From Sanguinoderma infundibulare (lineage: Eukaryota; Basidiomycota; Agaricomycetes; Polyporales; Polyporaceae): a stretch of DNA of 64,000 nt. Location: assembly GCA_032821775.1 (NCBI GenBank), contig JAVLRN010000002.1:2666001-2730000 (forward strand), written 5' to 3'. The notes below the pieces were generated by a model. It was given only the letters and a program-made list of their open reading frames with translations. It was not told where the DNA came from and made no database searches. Below are positions 35,337-47,913 of the stretch, piece after piece; within the stretch, counting starts at the first letter, position 1; the number at the start of each line of letters is the position of its first letter. A program made the position numbers and the translations under genes.

Positions 35337-36846
35337 CGTCAGACACACGCCTCGCTATGACCGCCTCCTTCCGACTTGTCTCCATTCATTGCATCCTTCT
35401 CACGCTGTACAACATTTGGCACCTCGCGGACATCTTTCGGATTTCCCAATCTAGCCCCGGGCTCGTGTAATCGTATAGAATCATGTGTCGTGTGCGCTTT
35501 GTATCACATCGAACTGATTGCCTAGAAGCAGATAAATGACCTGCAGACCTGCAGGAAAAGGCAACCCCCAACGTGTGATGGATGATCCGCATGTTGTCCC
35601 GCATCATGGAACATCTGCATCAGCGAGAGATACTGATACATCGCCTCCGTACCTTGGACCATACTCACGGTGGCGGAGCTTCCCCCGCTGACGGCATGGC
35701 ATGACTAACTTGCCGTAATGCGAACCTATGTATCAATCTCGAATAAGAGTAGCTACAAGAGGTCCGACTTTAGCCACCACCACCACCTTCCAGCTGCAGA
35801 TGCCGCCTCTAACCACGCTTTCACTATCTCCCTGCCGCGAGACGAACATTCGAATGGCCAGGCTCGGTGGTAACGACTCCGCCTTACGACCGGCGACAAC
35901 CACCGACTCGGGCTCGGATGTGGATTCGGTCGCGGACTCCGAAACTTCCTCCCTGCTAGACCAGCGCGATGTATTCCTCGGCGTTCCCCGCTCAGCGCTC
36001 CTCCTCCACGAACTGCCTCGCTCCGGACATGCCGGATGACATCCGATGGTAGGATTGGCACCTGTCGGAAGGGCTAGTAGTAAGAGTATGTGGTACCATC
36101 CGACTCGACCGTCCGCCAGAGGACCACCATGTGCGGGCACCAAACTTCCCCAGATCAACACGTTTCTAGACAGTTGGGGCGAAGACGAAGCTGGCGACAG
36201 CGAGCTACCGCGGCCGGGCTACATGCACCTACCCCCCTTGAGCAGGGATCTTGTCGCTGAGAAAACATTCGTCGGCGTGGAAGAAAAAACGTGATTTTGT
36301 CGGTCCGGGATGTGAATAAGAAGCGGTCCCAAGGCCAGTACCGTTTTATTGCATTCATACTTCACTGTATCATACACATCTGTACAATACCATCGCTCCT
36401 TCTGCGTCGATTCCATCGGCGAAGTTACGACCAGTAAGTACATACCGGAAGTGCTTCACTGTTACACTCATATATGGGGGACGTACTACCTGTGATCCCG
36501 CTGGAGCGCGTTTCCGAGCGCATACTCGACGACTACCAGTATCCTCTCCCAAGTGTGCATCCTGGTTCGCACATGTCCTCCCCTGAACGTGTAGAGCCTA
36601 TCACCCCCGCGCGTGTATCTCTCTCTACACTGTCCTTGCCTAGATACTGGGCCAAGGGAAGTGTTGTTTCGTGAGGCAAGGTCCGCGCACACATTCGCTA
36701 TGTCACGCACAAGCGTGTCAGAATCAACCTTCACGATGGCACCAAGGATGCGCCTGCCGCCGAATAAGAACGTACTCACAAAACCGGGCACCCCACCGCG
36801 CGCCTTCGAGCCTCAAATTGGTCCTCCCTCAACCACGGGTTCTCTA
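35337..36846. other. Intergenic or weakly coding region
   Basis: A plus-strand frame from about 35799 to 36039 includes an acidic Ser-rich stretch (TDSGSDVDSVADSETSS) but has no family match and no clear partner exons. It could be a short gene or chance. Nothing else is supported. Confidence 0.35.
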
Positions 36847-38716
36847 TCACACTCTCGCCACCCACTCCTCGACCTGCGCCCACACCCCGTCCCTGACGCG
36901 CTCGTCCCACCACTTCATCTGCAGCACGTCGTGTGGCGCGTCCTTGACCCATATCGCCTCCAACTCCGTCCCGTCGCGCTCCATCGCGCCCACCAGCTTC
37001 GCGACCTCCCGCTCCAGCCGCTCCGCGTCCCCGAGCACGACGCACGTCTTCGCGAACTGGCTGAACAGGCTCATGCCCCTCGGCGACGCGATCACCGGCT
37101 GCGACACCAGCGTCGGGCTCCGCTCTTGCTCCCCGCCCTCGCCCTCGCCCAGCTGAGTTCCCGATTCAGTGCTGTAGCTGCGGACGATCTCTGGCGGTCC
37201 GGCCGGGAAGAGCGGGTTCGTGTTCGAGCGCTCGAGAATCGGCACAGGTGTCGCGGGCGCGGACGCTAGCGTGCGCAGGAATTGGCGGTGGTCGTCGTTC
37301 AGCTGCGCGATGGTGAGGTCCGAGACGCTCGACGCGAACGCGTTGCCGTAAAACGCGGCCAGGACGCGCGGAGACGCCGGGCTGACGTACGGGCTATGCA
37401 TTGTTTCGATGGGGTTGTGGCCGAGGAAGGTGCGCTGGAGTAAAGCGCGCGGTTCCGGAGTATCTACGAGGTAGTCGGTGCTCGCGTGCGGGCGGGGTAC
37501 GTACGAGGAAGGGGTCTCGGGGAAAGCATGTGCTGCGGGATGGGTGGTCATCAGGAAGACGGGATTGGGGGACGAAGTAAATTGACTGACAAGGATCACA
37601 AGAAGGGGAGAGGAGGAGTAAGCCATCAGGTGGAGGCAGAACACCCTCGTCGCGTATCCAGCGGGCTAGTGCGAGAACGAGGTTCCCGCCCGCGCTGTCT
37701 CCAATAAGGATGATCTTGCACGCCTTATTCGCAGTTGCATGAGATACACGAGCATGGATTTCTTCATTTTCTTTCCTGTACTTGGCTCGTTCGTGACAAC
37801 TGCCGTCGACGTCCAGAAAGTCCATGTCTCCATGCTGAGTCGGGCTGTATCCACTTTGTGGACTGGACTTGCTGGCTCCTACTATCGGCAAGTCGCGACG
37901 TCGTTGATAACGACGGACAAGGTTGGCGTACACGGTAGCAGCATCTTGGACTGCAGCAGGGAATGGAGCGTGTTGAAGGAGTCGGTACTCGACAGAGTAG
38001 ATCTCTGCGAACGCTTTGTCCTTGAGTGAAGAGTTAGCGCTAGATAGGGCCGGCGAGAGGGGAAACGCACCTTGACAAGCCGTGCGGGAATCTGAGAGGT
38101 GGGTGCATTCTCGTGGGCAGACAAATGGCAATACCCCCCGCCGTGCAGGAATAAACCGATGATAGGGACACCTCGGTCATTTTCCTCAAAATGCATCAAG
38201 GCGTCCTGTGACGGAGCTGCCGTATGCTTGTGTTCGGAAGCCGTGGAGAGGACTATGATGCTTACGATTGAGCCCGGGACAGACGTTGGGAGAAAATGAC
38301 GACTCACACTTAGGTCGCATTTTGGGCCACACAAAACACCCCACCCTCTTGAACGGGACTTGGGGGTCGGCAACAATGCCGGTGCGTAGCTCTTGGGGCA
38401 TCGGGTCGACCCACTCGAACATAGTGTGCTTGAGGGAGCGGTTGGAGCACTCCTTTTCTGGATCGCGGGTGCCCCAGGTGACGCCCGCGAGCTCAGTGAC
38501 CTTGTATATGCGCCTGGTGAAGTTGACGGCGAGGATACATTTAATGGTCCATGACGGCCGTGGGCGGTAACTGCGGGGCACAACGGCGTAGTAGACAGCC
38601 CAGTATATACACATAAGGATGGACGTGAAAAGTCTCTGGGAGACGTAGAATGCCTTGAAGGGCTGTTTGGCGTAGGGCATGTCGACCTGGTAAGTAAGGG
38701 GTTTTTTGGAGGGCAT
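36847..38716 (-). CDS. Alpha/beta hydrolase, HSL-like lipase/esterase
   Basis: A hormone-sensitive-lipase-type (abhydrolase_3) esterase. The start at 38716 leads into a membrane-proximal N-terminal region with a hydrophobic stretch (LFTSILMCIYWAVYYAVV), so it may be membrane-associated. The oxyanion motif HGGGYCHLSAHE is at about 38130, and VEYRLLQHAPFPAAVQDA is joined after an intron ending in ctcaag. The nucleophile elbow is GDSAGGN (about 37700). An intron with donor GTCAGT and acceptor CCGCAG joins LLLLSPSCDPS to HAFPETPSS. The likely acid and His are in VVLGDAERL and KDAPHDVL. It ends at 36847. Four introns were seen. The substrate is unknown; it is divergent from the DUF1295 gene. Confidence 0.88.
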
Positions 38717-39126
38717 GATGAGGAGTCGTCGCAGTCGTCAAAGAGGAAGCAGAGAACGTTGTGGGTGTCGTGGACGAGGGGTGAAGGTCAGTTGGCTCAG
38801 TAATCGGGACTACACTCTAATATTGGTCTGGACGTCGGATCGAGGACCCACAGCTGAGACTCCCTGACGTCATCGTAAATAAACATGTGCAAACACTCGG
38901 CATTGTCGGGCAGCGGTTAGACGCCGGCGACGACGCAGCCACCGACGGGGATGACAGCCTGGGATCGAGCACGGCTCAGCTTCAAGACTCCCAGGCTGAC
39001 AGTCATCCTCGCTGGCCGGCAATGACGGCTTCCCTCCTTTGATTCCGCGGGGGGATGCTCACAACAGTTATATAGACAACACCCTCTCGTTTCCCCATCT
39101 CCTTCACTACTATCAACCTAGACGGT
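38717..39126. promoter_or_regulatory. Shared divergent promoter region with TATA box
   Basis: This 410-bp interval separates the divergent hydrolase and DUF1295 genes. Gttatatagac at about 39066-39076 is a TATA box 50 bp before the plus-strand start. An imperfect inverted repeat is visible: cagcctgggatcgag (about 38967) against gactcccaggctgac (about 38986). Confidence 0.5.
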
Positions 39127-40527
39127 ATGGGTTCCCCCGCGCACGTCCTCGACGGTTACTATCTCGCTATAACCCTCCTCGTTACTGTGGGATACCAGCT
39201 TGCTGGTTTCGCCATCGCGTGGACATTCCAGGTATGGATTGCATCCATTTTGTGGTCTTGGCTGACCATTGGCTAGTTCGACAAAATCACCGACTTCACT
39301 GGAGGCTCAAACTTCTTCATTCTCGGTAAGCGCATTCGCCTCCCCGTCTCCGCACGGACATTTAACAGGAAACGTCTTGTACGAATAGCGCTTCTCACCC
39401 TCCTGCTAGGACAAGAGTTCAATGCTAGAAACATCCTCGCCAGTGTCTTTGTCATGGTCTGGGCCACCCGCCTGGCAGGTACAATTCCCCATCCCAAATC
39501 CACACACTTTGTCATCACTCACCGCCAAAGCTAGGCTTCCTCTTGTTCCGTGTATTGAAGACTGGAAGTGATACCAGGTTCGATGATATTAGGTCTCATT
39601 TCTTCAAGTTCCTCGGATTTTGGGTTGGTGAGCGGCCTCTGTCACTGCTCAGTGCCCAACGTGCTCACCAAAAATAGGCCAGATCATATGGGTGTGGACC
39701 GTATCCCTCCCTGTCATCTTCTTGAACTCCCCCAAGGTCACTGACGGTCAGGCCCCTACCTTCGGCCAGGCCAGCGACATCCTCGGCATCATCATCTGGG
39801 TCATCGGCTGGCTTATCGAGTCCGTCGCCGACATTCAAAAATTCCGCTACAAGTCCACCCATCCGCCCAAAGAAAAGCCAGTCGACGTAAGTCCTTATTG
39901 AGAACCATCTCACCGAGACCGATTGCGAATTTGACGTCTTCAGGTCGGTCTGTGGGCCTGGTCTCGCCACCCTCCTTACTTCGGCGAGTCAGTGTCCCGT
40001 TCTCTTGCTTCATGTACCCGATAAAACATTAATCCCCCACTCCGTTTCAGGATCTTGTGCTGGTGGGGCATTTGGACCCTCTCGATCGTCCCCGCGCTCG
40101 GCGGGATCCATAGCTCGGCCGCACAGTCCGCGCTGCTCGGCTCGCTGGTCTCCCCCCTCTTCACCATGATGTACGTTCCATTCGTCCGTTCCTCGCCCGC
40201 CTCTTCTACCTCGTTGCGAACTTTTGTGAGTATAACCTGACGTGTTCTTGAACACCCAGACTGCTGCTCTTCGGCTCTGGGGTGCCGACAGCCGAGCGGC
40301 CTGTTGCGCAGAGGTTCTACAAAATGGCCTACCCCGACACCGATTTGGAGCCCGGCCATGACTTCGGCGACCGTCAGCCTGCTAACGCCGCCTGGGCGAA
40401 CTACCAGGCGTACCGCGCACAGACGTCAATTCTACTTCCACTTCCTCCCGCTGTCTACCGCGCGCTGCCGCTGTGGATTAAGCGGACGATCCTGCTTGAC
40501 TTGCCAATGTACGAGTGGACTCCTTGA
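39127..40527 (+). CDS. DUF1295 (steroid 5-alpha-reductase-like) membrane protein
   Basis: A polytopic membrane protein of the DUF1295 group in the steroid oxidoreductase superfamily, probably in the ER. The start at 39127 encodes MGSPAHVLDGYYLAITLLV. Short exons follow with FDKITDFTGGSNFF, LLGQEFNARNILASVFVMVWATRL, FDDIRSHFFKFLGFW and QIIWVWTVSLPVIF. The C-terminal cofactor-binding signature is clear: ESVADIQKFRYK, then GLWAWSRHPPYFGE and ILCWWGIW across introns. The last exon has RFYKMAYPDT and ends at 40527. About eight exons. The family is thought to reduce lipid double bonds with NAD(P)H, but the substrate is not known. Confidence 0.9.
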
Positions 40528-40920
40528 GATCAATGAACTGCGGACATGTTGTGCCTTGTACTACGTAACTACCGATAATAGGTCACCGAGTAGAGCGGTG
40601 GATTTCCCACCATCTCGCCCGAAACCTATAGTGGCACGCACTCGCGACTCCCTACGTTGCTTGAACGATGGTTAAGTCAATGCTCTTGGAATGAGCGCTC
40701 GTCCTGCATCAAGCTTACTCAGCAGGGTATGTAGGACCCAACCAACCGCAATCAACTCGCAGCAAACTGCCATTCACGAAGGTACTAGAACTCTCCTTCA
40801 GCACGCAGACGCCGTGTAGGGCGTTTGGTTTAGACATACAATATATAGAGGTTTGGAATGCCGCCCTGGTGATCCTTGGGAAGCACTGGCTGACTTCCCT
40901 TCCCGTCTCCATAGATCGCA
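40528..40920. other. Intergenic, no gene recognised
   Basis: It contains a tataga sequence at about 40843-40851, some 75 bp before the next start, possibly its TATA element. Nothing else was seen. Confidence 0.45.
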
Positions 40921-42619
40921 ATGGACCTTACCCCAGCCGAGCGGCACCAATTCCGCACCGAACCCACCCCAGAGGTCATCCAAGCCGCACAGGCGACCAT
41001 CCGTACTCACGAGGCCCACATCGCTGCCCTCCAGACCCGCATCGCAGGCCTGCTCGCCCAGGTCCGGGACCTGCAGAAGGACCAGGACAAGCACCACGCA
41101 GCGATCGCACGCTGCCGCGGGCTCACCACGCTCGCGCGCCGTCTCCCGGACGAGCTCCTCATCAAGATCTTCAATCAGCTCGTCGCCGACGGCTGGACGC
41201 GCGCGCCCGTCGTCGTCCTGCACGTCTGCTCCGCGTGGCGTCGCGCCGCCCACGCGCCGACGGTATGGTCGCATGTGTACGTCCCGTGCGACGACACGAA
41301 CGTGCACGACCGGACAAAGTTCTGGCTGAGGATGGCGCAGGAGGCGGACCTGCATGTCACGGTGACGGCGTCGTGGCGGGTCCCACAGCCGCGCATAGAG
41401 CGATTGGTGGAGATGTTGGTCGAACGGAGTGCGCAGTGGCGGTCGCTCAAGGTCGAGGCGTACCCGCTAAGGCAGGCAGAGCTCGTGTTCCAGCAGTGCA
41501 CCGGCCCGCTTCCTCAGCTCCGGACGCTCATCGTTACGACCACCGAGAGCGACGGCGTCGGTGCGGATGATACAGGCGCCGCCGAGCTCGGGATCCTCGC
41601 GGAGCGGTTCAGCGCAGAACATGCGCCGTGGCTCGAGGGCGTCGAGTTCGCGGCCTTGCTCGTCCCCAACGCACCCATTTTCCCCACCCACATCACCAGC
41701 CTCACTCTCGAGGTCCAAGAGAGTCCCGCGCACCGGCCCCTTTCCGCTGCGTCGCTCATCGACGTCCTCGAGCCGCTCACGGCCCTGCGCACGCTCTCGC
41801 TCACGATGCCCCTCCAGTACGACCACACCTTCGTCCCAGCCCCCTCCCCCGACCGCGCCGCGTCCCTCCCCGCGCTCGCCGCCCTCGTCTGCTACGGCCC
41901 AACAGACCTTAACGAGCTCCTCCAGCACCTGCACACACCCGCGCTCCGCGCGCTTCACCTCCGCTCGCTCGAAGACCTCGGCTATCGCCAGCAGCCCATC
42001 GCGCCGTCCCTCCTCCGCTTCCTCGCGCGCTCCGCGCCGCCGCTCGAGCTCCTTGAGCTGCACGACATCGACCTCGCCCCGGACGCGTTCGCGGTCGTGT
42101 TCGCCGCGCTCAGCCCGTCCCTGCGCGAGCTCCGCCTGCACGAGTCCTCGATCTCGGACGCGACCGTGCAGCTCCTTCACCACGGCCCGGGCGCGCGGGG
42201 ACTCTGTCCGCGTCTGGCGAGGCTGGATTTCAGGTGGTGCGGGATGCTGCACGGCCGCGCTCTCGTCGACTTGGTCCGGAGCCGGAGCCAGTACCCGGTC
42301 GCGATCTCGGATGACCGGCCGTCCGATCCAGAGTCGCCGAGCGCGATCCAGGAGGTGGGCGTGGTGAATTGCGCGTTCGTGCTCGAGGAGGACGTGCTCG
42401 ACCTCGCGCGGATGACGGTGTGCCGGATCGTCATGCGGGATCGGGACGACTACTGCCGTAAGTCCGCCCGTCAGGACTGCCTACCTCGACTGACCGCGTA
42501 TACATTGGTTAGGTGCGCGCGGGTGCTGCAACAACGGGCGGTACAGGACGCGCCTGCGGTTGAGGCATATCTCGGAGTTCGTTCCTGGCGGCGACGCTGG
42601 GATTCGGCTTGTGTTGTAG
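40921..42619 (+). CDS. Coiled-coil F-box protein with leucine-rich repeats
   Basis: The start at 40921 gives an amphipathic coiled coil (AAQATIRTHEAHIAALQTRI, about residues 20-60) directly followed by an F-box-like domain (LARRLPDELLIKIFNQL, then VCSAWRRAAHAPTVWSHV). This is the plan of the large agaricomycete F-box family. The rest is Leu-rich with repeating L..L.L units (ALRTLSLTM, ALRALHLRSLEDL, SLRELRLHESSI). An intron at 42458-42512 (GTAAGT, CTGAC branch, TTAG) gives a C-terminus HISEFVPGGDAGIRLVL ending at 42619. The unspliced frame is also open to 42654. It is probably an SCF substrate adaptor; the target is unknown. Base composition is strongly GC-rich, with third positions mostly C or G. 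Confidence 0.85.
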
Positions 42620-43315
42620 AAGGGATAATGGGTTGCCTTGTGGGTTGCTCATGATCGAGTGCCTTAGACGTGCTTTTAACCACTTCGGCAGCCGCCAGCT
42701 GCCAGCGACCAACAATCTGCATGCTTCAAACACTGTTAGAGTAGCCTGCATAGCGAAAGTGTGGTGTCTGGGAAGCAGACGGGCTTCCAGCGACAAGCTC
42801 GCCACCAGTGCGTTAACGGGTGAGAGAAAGGCTTTCGACATGTCCTCGGAATCTACTAGTCCAGAAGGGTCATTTGTGGCATGCATTTCACGATGACTTC
42901 GAGACAAAAAACAGCCGTCGCACCGAGATCCTACTGTCAAGAGAGCGTAGTCGAAGAGCAAGGTTGAAACTTGGTGACAGAGCATGGACTCGCGAGGGCA
43001 TGGTACACCGTTACCTGATAGATTCAGCGAGAAATGAGCACCATCTTAGCAACGGAGACCTCAAGTTAACACCCGCCTTTCGAATTCCTGTATAGACCGA
43101 GAAAAGCAAGACGTTCTTGCAGCCAGCCTCGTTCTCGCTCACCAAGGCTTGACGAGAATGGTCAAACGACTACAACATATTATGGATAATCTCACAAGGA
43201 AAATTTTACAATAGGGAACAGTAGCAATACGAAACATCGGATAGCAAGACGCGTATACGGAGAACAAGTCATCGATAAGCAGACACTAGTAAAGTCCCGC
43301 ACCGTCTCTAATTGC
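42620..43315. other. Intergenic between convergent genes
   Basis: It holds the 3' ends of the F-box and SWIRM genes. No coding motif was seen on either strand. Confidence 0.45.
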
Positions 43316-45546
43316 TCAGCCCAGCGCCGCCACGTTTGCACCCTCGCCCACAGGACCCAACTCGCCTGCGATCGGCGCGCCGCCTTGCACCTCCGTGACA
43401 CGCGTGCCCTGCGTGCTGTTGACGAGCGCAGCCTGCGCCTGGTTGGCAGCAGCGGCGAGACCAGGGCCAGGGTTCTGGTTGTGCTTCGCGAGTTCGGCCT
43501 TGACATGGTCAAGCATACGTCTCAGGTTGGCGCGCTCGTTGACGAGCGCAGAACGAGCGCTCTCCAAGCTCTTGCGCTCCTCCTCCAGCAACTCCTCCAG
43601 TTCCTCGAACTGCGCAGTCTTCAGCTCCAGCTTCGCAAGGGTCAGCTTGATGAGCGAAGCGAGCGTCGACCGGATGTGGTTGTCTTCAGCCTCCGCAAGT
43701 GCACCCGCCGCCCTTGAAGCGGACTTGAGAGCGAGCTCAGCGGCACGGACGACCCTCGAATGGGGGATCGTCTTGGCTACTTTTTGGGCGATGGCCTCGC
43801 TGCCAGACGCGGAATCGACTTGCATGTCGTCAGGCTGCGTCCCGGACGAAGGAGCTCCCTCCGGGTTCTCCGTGGTCGTTTTCGCCTGATCCTCCTCCAT
43901 CCTCTCCTCATCATTCTTCTCCTCTCCTCCCGAGGCTTTCTCCTCACCTTCCTTCTCGTCATCCTCCGCATCCTTCTTGTCTCCATCGGTCAATTCGTGC
44001 AGCGCGGCTTTCGCGGCCTCCGCGGCGACTCCTGGACTAACAACTCCCGCAAGGAACGCGACGACGCTCATGACGGGATTGTCAGCCTGCTCGAAAGGCA
44101 CGCGGGCGAAGCGGAGGGGCCCCATGTCGCCCTCCGCGGCAACGTACGGGTCTTCGATAGGTAGCTGCAGGAACTTGCGGATGCACTGTTGCGCGGACCG
44201 AGTTCCGACGTGCTCTTCAATCGCGGACCAGTCGTCATCAAATAGCTCGACACCCTCCAGCAGCAACAGGATCTCCTGGTCCGTCCAGTCGTCGTCTACG
44301 CCACCGCCCGCGACCTGATGCACGCCGCTCCCACCAGTTGCAGAAGTCAGCTTGACGAAATCGCCGCTGAACATGTTTGTGGGGAATCGGCCGTCAAGAT
44401 AACACGGCGGACAGAGCTCGAAGTTCTTGGTCTTGAGCGAATGATACCGGACGGGCGTACAGTCTACCCCGCACGTGTCGCACTGGTACTTGATAGTCGT
44501 AGGGTTGTCTCCGGTGACACCGTTCGGTGCAGACGCGCCATTCGCGAGCTGGGAGGCCTCTGTGGAAGAGACAAGGCGCGACGATTTGGCGGATGTCTGG
44601 TATATTGAGGACCGGAGCTCAAGAGAGGCGGGCGTGGGCGTGGACGCGGGCTTCACAGCGCCATTTACACCGGCAGAGGGCTGCGTTTCTGGTTTCGGCC
44701 GAGTACCAGGGTGGAGGGATTGCAAACCGCGTGGAGTGTCGAGAATAACGCGGAAATGTCCCGTGAAAGGAGGGGCGAGGGCAGCCGGACGTTGGTCGGG
44801 GTCAATCTAAAACGACGTTCTATACATGCGCATACATCCACTGGAAAGGGACCACAACGTACCTGGTAGTTGATGAGCCCCCATTGCTCGAGGAAAGCGT
44901 GTACGCGCATGATCGCACAGACGTCTCCAGCTAGATTCCGTCGGCAGGCAGTCACTGTGAGGTATTCTGAGGGCCGTAGACGATATGTGTTGATCATAAA
45001 GTCGCGGTAGTCCTTGTAAATCGCGGGGGTCTTCGACCTGTGTCTAGAGTTGAAGAACTCCGGGAGCGCCCTCCGCTCGACAGGGTGGATTTTGGACATG
45101 TCGAACCAAGCCGCGTACGAAGGGATGATCACCTCGTGAGTTTGGGCGGCGAGGTACTTGCGGGCTTGTTCCTCAAGCCGTTGTCGCGTGGCCTCCAGCT
45201 GGGCCGGATCCTCGTCGTCGTTCTCCTCCCCAGACTCGGCCTCCTCATCCGCCGCGTCCCCACCCTCCGCCATCGACACGTCCCCGCTATCATCCCCACC
45301 CTCTCCGTCTCCTTCCGCCTTCAGAAGTCGCGCGGGGACCGCGCTCGCAGGCTCCGCGGATGGCGCACCAGGAGGAGCGGGCGGCAGGTTTCCGATGTCG
45401 CCACCCTGAATTGGTTCGAGTTCGCTCCGTTTCCCGGCCGCGTTTTCGGGATCAACTGGGGTCACACCCTGGTTCACGGTGAGACGTATGCGTTTGGTGT
45501 CCGACGAGCCAGGTGCCGGAGATGCCGTGCGTTTTGGAGAGGACAT
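43316..45546 (-). CDS. SWIRM-domain SWI/SNF-RSC subunit (Swi3/Rsc8/SMARCC-like)
   Basis: A core scaffold subunit of SWI/SNF-type chromatin remodelling complexes. Exon 1 (45546-44863) starts [22 protein letters not shown], has an acidic stretch, then the SWIRM domain ([48 protein letters not shown]). The single intron is 44807-44862 (56 nt, phase 0). Exon 2 adds a ZZ-like zinc finger ([30 protein letters not shown]), a SANT domain ([34 protein letters not shown]), an acidic linker and a C-terminal coiled coil ([20 protein letters not shown]). The protein is 724 residues. It is divergent from the PPR-like gene, with only 151 bp between starts. Confidence 0.95.
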
Positions 45547-45697
45547 GTCGGAAGAACGGGATGGTGGTCAGAACGAAGTGCCAGAGCGCGCAAGGTGGCC
45601 TCGGGCGTCCAAGTCAACTCTTCGAAGACGACGACGACAACGAGCCCAAATCCTAGATCCTGCGCCCCTCTCCTGCCGCCACAGCTGGACGTTGTCC
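45547..45697. promoter_or_regulatory. Short bidirectional promoter
   Basis: The SWIRM gene (minus, start 45546) and the PPR-like gene (plus, start 45698) are divergent and must share this 151-bp interval. No TATA box is visible, as expected for housekeeping genes. Confidence 0.5.
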
Positions 45698-47913
45698 ATG
45701 GCATCATGGGTGCTTGCACACCCGCCATGGCACTCGTTCGCTCGGATCCATGTCCGCTGGGATACCCTCGTCAACGCAGGCAGGACTGGCCGGCACCTGC
45801 TCAACGCCGCTTCGCTCTCTTTTCGTATCGACCTGGACGAAGAAACCCCCTCCATGCGAGCGATTAAAGCATATCCATACCCCACATCTCCTCCCGACGC
45901 ATCGTTATTCGAAGATATTACGGACGACTACACAACGGCTTCCGTCGCAGTCAAGGAAGGTGGTCCTGCCTCGTTCGAAGTACCCCCCGGATCACCTCCA
46001 TGCACTCTTCTGGAGCGTCTCGTCGACGCAGGCAAGTATGAGGACGCGGGGCGGGTGCACGCCGAGCTCATGGAGATGGGTGTCGAGATTCGGCCACATC
46101 CCGTCTACCACTTCATCGCGCGCGACGTGCTCTCTACGTTTGGTCTTGACCCCCAGAAGAGACTAAAGAGCTTCATGAAGTGGTGGTCTCTGTTGCCTTC
46201 CAAGGCGGAACTTGACTGTTCCCGCTCAGTTGGCTTCATTCTTACCGAGGTGCTGAGGAAGGACCACACACCGGACATACCTCTCATCTCAAGCTTCGCC
46301 CTCCTCGCTGCCTCTAAAGGGTACGGCATACGAGTTGCCCTAGAGGTCATCCGCCCCATTGCTCGCTACTCACCTCCGGATTTCACAAAAGGCTTTTTGG
46401 AGGACTTGTGCGTTACTACTTGGAACCACGAGACGAACCAGAAACTCGATCGCAACCGTCTCGCGCAGAGCTTGGTTCAATTTCATTTTGGGACCTGGTA
46501 CAGCGCCGCTGCGTCGTCTCTCGTCCACGCCGGAAACCATCGCCATGCCCTACAGCTGCTCAAGCTAGCGCGGTCGCGCAAGCTTACACTACGTGTCGCT
46601 CAAGAGACATTCAAGCGTCTTGTTTCCGGCCTACGAGCCATTGGTGATCGGAAAGGTGTCCGCGCCGTGACGCACCTGTGGAAGGAGCAAACCATAGCTG
46701 ACGAGGCTAAAGACCCTTTTTTGGTGAGGACTAGCTCATCCTTTCGCCGTGCGGTGATACTGACATCTTCGAATAGCCTGCCAAATCTCCCTCGCATGAA
46801 TCCCCCTTATACCTTCCCCTCAGCCGGAAGAGCGGTGAGCTTGCGAAATCAATACGGTCGATCAAGTATGCACTTCACAGAGGACTCCCGATCTCTGCAA
46901 CACGGCTTGCCGAAGTCTTTCCCATTTTCCTCGCTTCTGACAGGAAATCCGCTCTCCGACGTCTCCGCGGCTTGGCGTATCGTTCAGGACGATCAGCAAT
47001 CTCTACTTGGGTCCTCGCGGAGATGACCTATTATGCCCACCCCAGCCGCAATCACTTGCAAGCCCTCCTACATGTCTTTGGGTACCATTTTCACCATGTT
47101 GGGGTTCCAACCGAGATCTTTAGGCCCGTTCATCGCTCCGCGCACCATTACGATCTCGCCAAGGTCGAAGCCCCACTACTAGCTCTCCAGCAAATCGGTC
47201 CTGTTCCTACAATTCGTCGTCGGCTAGCTCCGAGCAAGGAACACATTCACCTCCTCTGGCGAAGTGTCGTCGCACATGCTCAACGCCCTGCCGCTGTCGC
47301 CCGACTCTACCGGACGTTTGTTGAAGCGGTCACAATGTCGTGCCGCGTTCACCAGAACGCCTATCCGCTTCCCCCCCTTCGTCCCCCCCTTCGTCCCGCC
47401 ATCGCCCCAAAGGGCGAAGAATCGACCATCGAATATCTACGGCCAATCCCACCTCGTGCGCTGTACGACAGGCGCATATTCCATGACTTCATCGACAAGT
47501 TCTTCTCCTTTGGCTTCATCACCTCTGCATCTCGTGTCGCACTCGACATGTTCCAATTAGGATTCGTGCCGGATGCAGAGACGCGTGACAAGTTCACAGA
47601 CGGCCTCCGGTTCAAGTCGGGGTCGGAGGCCGTTGACCGTCGACTCGAGTATTGGGAGAAGACAATTGAGCGCGCCCTCACACGGGCTCGAGACTTGCCA
47701 GGCCATCCCGCATTCACCGTGGAGGCCAATCGACAGCGGATGTATATGTTCTTTTACCTGGTGACCATCCAGAGGCTTAGGCTGGACGGGAGGCTAGAGG
47801 ACGCGACTCATGTCGCCAAGCGCTTCATGGCGCTCGTCCCTACAGGCCCAACATTACTGGAAGGCTTTGACGGGGCCCCGCTACCCAGATGCGTGCGTCG
47901 CTCTCTTGTTTGA
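45698..47913 (+). CDS. PPR-like helical-repeat protein, probably mitochondrial
   Basis: ATG 45698 is preferred because upstream in-frame codons run into the divergent gene. The N-terminus is basic and lacks acids for its first 20 residues (MASWVLAHPPWHSFARIHVR), like a mitochondrial presequence. Helix-pair units resembling pentatricopeptide repeats are present (LLERLVDAGKYEDAGRVHAE followed by LMEMGV; SLVHAGNHRHALQLLKLARS). One intron, 46724-46776 (53 nt, phase 0), joins two long exons to give about 720 residues ending at 47913. PPR proteins bind organellar RNA for processing or translation; the match here is to the repeat style, not to a named orthologue. Confidence 0.7.

Noticed and set aside
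38960..39010. Inverted repeat as a possible terminator or mobile-element end
   Set aside because: Short and imperfect, with no target-site duplication or coding cargo; it lies in a divergent promoter region.
41467..42252. Long minus-strand open frame opposite the F-box gene
   Set aside because: Mirror of a GC-rich coding strand; composition is low-complexity Arg/Glu and no domain is visible.
43385..44810. Several plus-strand open frames opposite the SWIRM gene
   Set aside because: Shadows of a well-supported SWIRM/ZZ/SANT coding exon on the minus strand.
45479..45697. Upstream extension of the PPR-like frame to 45479
   Set aside because: It would overlap the 5' coding part of the divergent SWIRM gene; ATG 45698 gives a plausible presequence.
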